Shown: piece by piece, positions 59,601-64,000 of the stretch
How positions within the stretch are numbered: position 1 is the first letter of the stretch
Layout of the letters: every line of letters begins with the position of its first letter
Source of the DNA: Bradyrhizobium sp. WD16
GTDB taxonomy: Bacteria > Pseudomonadota > Alphaproteobacteria > Rhizobiales > Xanthobacteraceae
Length of the DNA: 64,000 nt
Direction: 5' to 3'
NCBI RefSeq assembly: GCF_024181725.1
Contig: NZ_CP028908.1
Coordinates: 4,391,501 to 4,455,500 of the forward strand
The notes under the pieces: generated by a model
What the model was told of the DNA's origin: nothing
What the model saw: only the letters and a program-made list of their open reading frames with translations
Database searches by the model: none
Translations under genes and position numbers: made by a program

Positions 59601-60090
59601 GATGGAGCGCCGCACCAAGACCGGCAACAAGATGGGCATCATCGGCCTGTCCGACGCCACCGGCCATTTCGAGGCGGTGCTGTTCTCGGAAGCGCTGGCG
59701 CAGTTTCGCGACATGCTCGAGCCCGGCCTTGCCGTGCTGATGCAGCTCGGCGCCGAACTGCAGGGCGAAGATGTGCGAGCCCGCATCAATAACGTCGAAT
59801 TGCTCGACCAGGCCGCGGCCAAGACCTCGATGGCGCTGAAGATCTTCGTGCGTGACGGCAAGCCGCTGGAGTCGATCGCGCGACGGCTGGCTGCGCCGGA
59901 GCCGGCGCGCGGCGCCGTGGCGTCGCCCTCGATCGCGCCGCGCGGCGGCGACGGCGAGGTGACGCTTGTGATGATGCTCGACCTCGAAACCGAGGTCGAG
60001 CTCAAGCTCCCCGGCCGCTTCAAGGTCTCGCCCCAGATCGCCGGCGCGCTCAAGGCCGTGACCGGCGTCGTCGACGTCCAGACGATCTAG
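56602..60090 (+). CDS. dnaE: DNA polymerase III subunit alpha
   Basis: 1162 aa, the replicative polymerase catalytic subunit. The N-terminal PHP domain starts FVHLHVHSAYSLL. The palm has GPGRGSGAGSLVAYAL and the catalytic aspartates Asp412 and Asp414 in PDFDIDF. Then come LLRRAMGKK, the helix-hairpin-helix region and a C-terminal OB fold. The stop TAG lies in the CTAG of the type B repeat that begins at 60087. Confidence 0.97.
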   Translation: MSSAGFVHLHVHSAYSLLQGAIKIGGLADLAKADHQPALALTDTDNMFGALEFSDKMAGSGIQPIVGCALAVDFGDVEPTSRSILAASPQRLVLLAAREAGYRSLMRLNSRAFLETPTHQTPHIKLDWLEGETDGLIVLTGGPDGPISMAITADQAALAATRLDRLTALFGDRLYVELQRHGLDKERRAEGTLIDLAYAKSLPLVATNEPYFAKADDFEAHDALLCIAGGRLIAETDRVQLTPDHRFKTRAEMAVLFADLPEALASTVEIAERCAYRPLTRKPILPRFTVGASSGGDAEREEAAELKRQAEEGLARRLAHHGTAPGTTEETYAARLAFEIDIINRMNYAGYFLIVSDFIKWAKSQDIPVGPGRGSGAGSLVAYALTITDLDPIRFSLLFERFLNPERVSMPDFDIDFCQDRREEVIHYVQDRYGRDQVAQIITFGTLQARGVLRDVGRVLQMPYGQVDKLTKLVPQNPAAPVTLAAAIAGEPKLQAFRDEDPVVAQAFDIAQKLEGLNRHASTHAAGIVIGDRPLSELVPMYRDPKSDMPVTQFNMKWVEPAGLVKFDFLGLKTLTTLNVAVKLVAQRSIKVELNKLPLDDADSYSMLARGEVVGVFQVESQGMRRALVDMRPDRFEDIIALVALYRPGPMANIPTYCARKHGDEEPEYLHPMMEPILKETFGVIIYQEQVMQIAQALSGYSLGEADLLRRAMGKKIRAEMDQQRVRFVSGALERGITQAQADTIFDLLAKFADYGFNKSHAAAYALVSYHTAYMKAHYPVEFIAASMTLDMSNTDKLSEFRAEAQRLGIKLEPPSINRSGVNFDVADGKIFYALAALKGVGAQAVQQIVEARGDKPFTSIADFASRVSPKAINKRVVESLAAAGAFDELEPSRARVFAGADVIVAACQRSHEAATIGQNDMFGGQADAPTVILPSLDPWLPSERLQREYDAVGFFLSGHPLDDYKTVLKRLNVQSWAEFSHAVKNGRTAGKVAATVVSRMERRTKTGNKMGIIGLSDATGHFEAVLFSEALAQFRDMLEPGLAVLMQLGAELQGEDVRARINNVELLDQAAAKTSMALKIFVRDGKPLESIARRLAAPEPARGAVASPSIAPRGGDGEVTLVMMLDLETEVELKLPGRFKVSPQIAGALKAVTGVVDVQTI

Positions 60091-60160
60091 TGTGGCGTCT
60101 CGAAATTGCCTATGCCCTTCGCGGCAAGCCCCTGTAGGCAATTGCGAGACGCCACACTAG
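60087..60160 (+). repeat. CTAG-family palindromic repeat, type B (single)
   Basis: A near-perfect full palindrome: CTAGTGTGGCGTCTCG to CGAGACGCCACACTAG, with one arm mismatch (GAAATT for GCAATT). There is no linker or partner. The left CTAG contains the dnaE stop codon. It is the cleanest single element for defining the termini. Confidence 0.95.
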
Positions 60161-60313
60161 CATCATGCAGGGTTCCGACATCGCTGCGCCCTTGCGGTGC
60201 GAGGCTCGCACGTGCTTCGTTCAACTCCCGTTCAGTTCCGGACAGGCTCACTGTCGGCCCGGCCGAATCCGGGAAAAACGAACGCGAAAGAACAAACGCG
60301 AGAGAAACGTGCC

Positions 60314-63307
60314 ATGCTGCGACTCCCGATCCCGTCGTTCCTGCCCCTGAGCCTCCTCGCGGTGCTCGCCGCCGTGGCGATCGGCGCCGTTCCGGCTGCG
60401 GCCCAGCAGCAGGAGAAGCGCATAGCCTTTGTCGTGGGCAACGGCGCCTATGCCAAGGGGCCGCTGGCGACGGCGGCCAACGATGCCGGGCTGATCGCGC
60501 AGACCCTGCAGGCCGCCGGCTTCGACGTCGCTGGCGCCCGCGACCTCGACGGCGACAGCCTGCGCAAGAGTTTCCGCGACTTCATCCAGAAGGCGGAAGC
60601 CTCGGGGCCGGGCACTGTGGCGATGGTCTATCTCTCCGGCTACGGCGTCCAGTATGCCGGCGAGAATTACTTCGTGCCGGTGGATTCCAGCATCAGCCGC
60701 GACACTGACATTCCGGTCGAGGCGCTGCGGCTGTCGGACTATATGCGCCAGCTCGCGGCCTTGCCTCTCAAGAGCGGCATCGTGGTGCTCGATGCGGCGC
60801 GGCAGCAGCCTTTCGTCCAGAACCAGATCGCCAGCGGCCTCGCGCTGGTCGATCCCGAACCGCGCATGCTGATCGCCTTCAACGCCGCGCCGGGGACCGT
60901 GGCGCCGCCGGAGCAGGGCGCCTATGGCGCCTATGCCCAGGCGCTCGCCGAGATGATCCGCACCGGCGGTCTGTCGCTGCCCGACGTGTTCAATCGCGTG
61001 CGGCTGCGCGTCAGCGAGAGTTCCAAGGGCTCGCTGCTGCCGTGGGATGCCCATAAGCTCGAGGGCAGTTTCCAGTTCTTCGACCGCGCCGCCGACGCTC
61101 CGCCGCAGCCTTCAGCGGCCCAGGTCGCCGCCATGCGCGATCGGCCGATGCGCGATCTCGGCGCGCAGGAGGCCTATACCGCGGCGATCGAGCGCGACAC
61201 CCTCCAGGGCTATGAGGATTTCCTCGCCGCCTATCCTTCGGATCCGTTGGCGAGGCGGGTGAGGGCGATCGCTGCCGCGAGGCGCGAAGCCATCACCTGG
61301 CGGCGCACCTACAGCGCCGACACGCCCCAGGCCTACTGGTCCTATCTGCGACGCTATCCGCGCGGACCGCATGCCCCCGACGCGCGTCGCCGGCTCGCCT
61401 TCCTCACCGCGCCGCCGGAGCCGCCGCCGAGCTTTGCGATGATCGAGTATGACGTGCCGCCGCCGCCGCCGGACGAGATCGTCTATGTGGACCGCCCGGT
61501 GCTGATGTTCAGCGATCCGGATTTCGACTTCGCGCCGCCGCCGCCGCCGCCGGTGTTCTTCCTGCCGCCGCCGCCGCCGGATTTCGTGGTGCTGCCGCCG
61601 CCGCCGGCGCCGGTCGCGCTGTTCATCCTGCCGCAGCCGGTCTTCGTGCCGATGCCGGATTATGTCGTGGCGCCGGCCTATGTGGCGCCGCCGCCCGACA
61701 ACATCATCTTCAACAACATCCACAACACCACGGTGATCAACACCGTGATCAATCAGCCGCCGCCGGCGCCGGCGCCGGTCGCCGCCGTGCCCGCGCCGTC
61801 CGCAACCGGCCCTGCGCCGGGTACGTCGATGGCACCGATCGCGGCCGCGGCTGTGGCCGGCGCCGCTGTCGGGGCTGCGGCGACGCAACTGCCGAAGGCC
61901 GTGCAGCAGCGCGCCGCTCTGATCCAGCAGGGCAAGCTGCCGCCGCCGCCGAGTGCCGCGATCAGGACGGCGGTGCCGGCGAGCCCCGCACCGGGGACGA
62001 CGTCCCCGGCGGCGACGTCACCGGCGGTGACCACCACCACCACCACCCAGCCGACGACGCTCGCTCCAAGTAAAACGGGCCCAAGCCCGACAGGCCCGAC
62101 ACCGACCAGCCCTAACGGGCTGCCGGTGCCCGGCACCGCCGGCACCCCGCCGGCTCCGGGCATCAAGCCGCCGGGGCAGGCGACGGTGACGCCCACCGGC
62201 ACGCCCGCGCCCGTCGCGCCGGCCGCCACCACCACGACCAAGCCCAATGGTCTGCCGGTTCCCGGCACCGCCGGCACCCCGCCGGCTCCGGGCATCAAGC
62301 CGCCGGGGCAGGCGACGGTGACGCCCACCGGCACGCCCGCGCCCGCCGCGCCGGCCGTCACCACCACGACCAAGCCCAATGGTCTGCCGGTGCCCTCCAC
62401 CGTCGGCACCCCGCCGGCTCCGGGCATCAAGCCGCCGGGGCAGGCGACGGTGACGCCCACCGGCACGCCCGCGCCCGCCGCGCCGGCCGCCACCACCACG
62501 ACCAAGCCCAATGGTCTGCCGGTCCCCGGCGCCGCCGGCACGCCGCCGGCTCCGGGCATCAAGCCGCCGGGGCAGGCGACGGTGACGCCCACCGGCACGC
62601 CCGCGCCCGCCGCGCCGGCCGTCACCACCACGACCAAGCCCAATGGGCTTCCGGTCCCCGGCACCGCCGGCACCCCGCCGGCTCCGGGCATCAAGCCGCC
62701 GGGGCAGGCGACGGTGACGCCCACCGGCACGCCCGCGCCCGCCGCGCCGGCCGTCACCACCACGACCAAGCCCAATGGGCTTCCGGTTCCCGGCACCGCC
62801 GGCACCCCGCCGGCTCCCGGCCCGAAACCACCGGGTCAGGCCGCCCTGCCGCACGTGACGCCGCCGCCGCCACCGCCGGGACCGAAGCCGGCTCCCGCCG
62901 CCGACCGGCCGGTACGGACGCCGCCGCCGCAGGTCAAGCCGGCTACACCGCCGCCGCCGCCACCGCCCGTCACGAGGCCCGCGCCACCGCCACCGCCACC
63001 GCCACGGCCGGCGCCACCGCCGCCACCGCCGCCGCGGATTTCGGCGCCGCCGCCGCGTCCGGCACCGCCGCCGGTCGTCCGCCCGGCGCCTCCGCCACCG
63101 CCCGTCGCGAGGCCAGCGCCACCGCCGCCGGTCGTCCGCCCAGCGCCTCCGCCACCGCCGGTGGCGAGGCCAGCGCCTCCGCCGCCTCCGCCGCCAAGGA
63201 TGGCACCGCCACCGCCGCCTCCGCCGCGGCCGGCGGCGCCACCCCCCAGGCCGGCCGCGCCGGCGGCCCAGCCCAAGAAGTGTCCGCCCAACGTCGAGAA
63301 ATGTTGA
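60314..63307 (+). CDS. Secreted caspase-fold protein lacking the catalytic dyad, with Pro-rich repeat tail
   Basis: 997 aa. A signal peptide (about 1-30, ending PAAAQ) precedes a caspase/peptidase C14-like domain at about 35-270 (RIAFVVGNGAYAKGPLATAANDA). The usual catalytic His-Gly is Tyr110-Gly (LSGYG) and the usual Asp-x-Cys is DAA with Ala162, so it is predicted inactive. A Pro-rich central region contains many PPPP tracts, then five 44-residue repeats plus a partial one (residues about 601-843), then a second polyproline region and a C-terminal KKCPPNVEKC. Probably periplasmic or surface-exposed; role unknown. Confidence 0.8.
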   Translation: MLRLPIPSFLPLSLLAVLAAVAIGAVPAAAQQQEKRIAFVVGNGAYAKGPLATAANDAGLIAQTLQAAGFDVAGARDLDGDSLRKSFRDFIQKAEASGPGTVAMVYLSGYGVQYAGENYFVPVDSSISRDTDIPVEALRLSDYMRQLAALPLKSGIVVLDAARQQPFVQNQIASGLALVDPEPRMLIAFNAAPGTVAPPEQGAYGAYAQALAEMIRTGGLSLPDVFNRVRLRVSESSKGSLLPWDAHKLEGSFQFFDRAADAPPQPSAAQVAAMRDRPMRDLGAQEAYTAAIERDTLQGYEDFLAAYPSDPLARRVRAIAAARREAITWRRTYSADTPQAYWSYLRRYPRGPHAPDARRRLAFLTAPPEPPPSFAMIEYDVPPPPPDEIVYVDRPVLMFSDPDFDFAPPPPPPVFFLPPPPPDFVVLPPPPAPVALFILPQPVFVPMPDYVVAPAYVAPPPDNIIFNNIHNTTVINTVINQPPPAPAPVAAVPAPSATGPAPGTSMAPIAAAAVAGAAVGAAATQLPKAVQQRAALIQQGKLPPPPSAAIRTAVPASPAPGTTSPAATSPAVTTTTTTQPTTLAPSKTGPSPTGPTPTSPNGLPVPGTAGTPPAPGIKPPGQATVTPTGTPAPVAPAATTTTKPNGLPVPGTAGTPPAPGIKPPGQATVTPTGTPAPAAPAVTTTTKPNGLPVPSTVGTPPAPGIKPPGQATVTPTGTPAPAAPAATTTTKPNGLPVPGAAGTPPAPGIKPPGQATVTPTGTPAPAAPAVTTTTKPNGLPVPGTAGTPPAPGIKPPGQATVTPTGTPAPAAPAVTTTTKPNGLPVPGTAGTPPAPGPKPPGQAALPHVTPPPPPPGPKPAPAADRPVRTPPPQVKPATPPPPPPPVTRPAPPPPPPPRPAPPPPPPPRISAPPPRPAPPPVVRPAPPPPPVARPAPPPPVVRPAPPPPPVARPAPPPPPPPRMAPPPPPPPRPAAPPPRPAAPAAQPKKCPPNVEKC
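62114..62842 (+). repeat. 132-bp in-frame tandem repeats in the Pro-rich tail
   Basis: Units begin at 62114, 62246, 62378, 62510, 62642 and (partial) 62774, each 132 bases, encoding NGLPVPGTAGTPPAPGIKPP, then GQATVTPTGTPAPAAPAVTT and TTKP with few changes. High nucleotide identity suggests recent expansion and likely copy-number variation between strains. Confidence 0.95.
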
Positions 63308-63338
63308 GGGCGGGCTGATCGAGCTTCCAGTCGGGAAG

Positions 63339-63376
63339 GGGGCCGGACCGCCTCGGACGCGGTCCGGCCCCTTTTT
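63339..63376 (+). terminator. Rho-independent terminator
   Basis: GGGGCCGGACCGC/GCGGTCCGGCCCC, a 13-bp perfect stem with a 7-nt loop, followed by TTTTTG. It is 32 bases after the caspase-fold gene and separates it from rpsB. Confidence 0.95.
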
Positions 63377-63415
63377 GTCATTGGAGCTCAGCCGGCTTGT
63401 TTTTGCTGGAAATCC

Positions 63416-63444
63416 TTGCCTGAAGGGCGGGGCGCGGGTATAGA
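63416..63444 (+). promoter_or_regulatory. rpsB promoter
   Basis: TTGCCT (63416-63421), a 17-base spacer, TATAGA (63439-63444). A good sigma-70-type promoter, leaving a leader of about 105 bases before rpsB, long enough for the autoregulatory structure common for S2 mRNA; I could not assign one. Confidence 0.7.
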
Positions 63445-63555
63445 GCGCGCCATCTCACACGGAAACATGGCTCTTACAGGCCGTCCGGTGGCATCCGGGC
63501 CGCAAGGTCCGCTTTGCTCACGCGTTTCCGGAGGAACAACCGGAGAATATCTGAC

Positions 63556-64000
<445 letters not shown>

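Noticed and set aside
62114-62842. Tandem repeats as a regulatory or integration array
   Set aside because: Units are multiples of three, stay in frame and encode a consistent Pro/Thr-rich peptide, so coding expansion is the simpler explanation.
61753-62854. Minus-strand Gly/Val-rich and Gly/Arg-rich frames opposite the Pro-rich tail
   Set aside because: Direct consequence of the 132-bp tandem repeats being open in several frames. No start signals, and the plus frame continues a recognisable domain.

Overview
The window is a GC-rich alphaproteobacterial chromosome segment. The most likely source is Hyphomicrobiales, Nitrobacteraceae/Bradyrhizobiaceae type (Rhodopseudomonas, Bradyrhizobium or a relative). 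This rests on the gene order tig-clpP-clpX-lon-HU, a complete 14-gene nuo operon followed by birA-rnj-mce-DUF1467-proS-lolCD-dnaE-rpsB, a DUF3551 protein and FNR/FixK-type boxes. The genus call comes from remembered synteny, not from a search.

Layout. 1-7.4 kb: end of a tRNA-Leu, then the proteostasis block tig, clpP, clpX, lon, each closed by a terminator or separated by its own leader. 7.4-11.3 kb: repeats, tRNA-Val, a partial tandem duplication of the pepT 3' region, a small cysteine-rich secreted protein, pepT, an HU protein and tRNA-Asp. 11.3-20.5 kb: a probable decayed island bracketed by tRNA-Asp and a 50-bp copy of its 3' half. It carries an octaheme cytochrome/TPR protein, an arylsulfatase, an outer-membrane barrel, an IS3-type remnant, and a RepA-like ATPase next to iteron-like repeats; no integrase is visible. 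20.5-28.1 kb: metal uptake and envelope genes, namely nikR with a convergent TonB receptor carrying a NikR-like operator, a FixK-box small secreted protein, a PaiB-like protein, and a DUF2946/TonB receptor/copper-associated cluster. 28.3-43.4 kb: nuoA-N (respiratory complex I) with an extra FkbM-like gene between nuoD and nuoE. 43.4-46.7 kb: birA, rnj, mce and DUF1467, translationally coupled or tightly packed. 46.7-48.1 kb: a gene-poor repeat zone. 48.2-51.1 kb: a second DUF2946/TonB receptor pair. 51.2-64 kb: proS, lolCD, small genes, an Imm-5-like protein, dnaE, a caspase-fold protein lacking both catalytic residues, and the start of rpsB.

The most unusual feature is a dispersed family of palindromic elements bounded by CTAG on both sides. 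There are four core types, here called A, B, C and D. They occur as pairs joined by a 13-nt AT-rich linker, and once as an exact 162-bp-period tandem array (46656-47236). At four genes (outer-membrane protein, DUF1467, proS, dnaE) the TAG stop codon lies in the CTAG at the element boundary. This looks like a non-autonomous mobile element with CTAG target preference. No mobilising transposase is present in the window.

Positions and motifs were read directly from the sequence. Family names come from recognised motifs and remembered family features; no database search was run.
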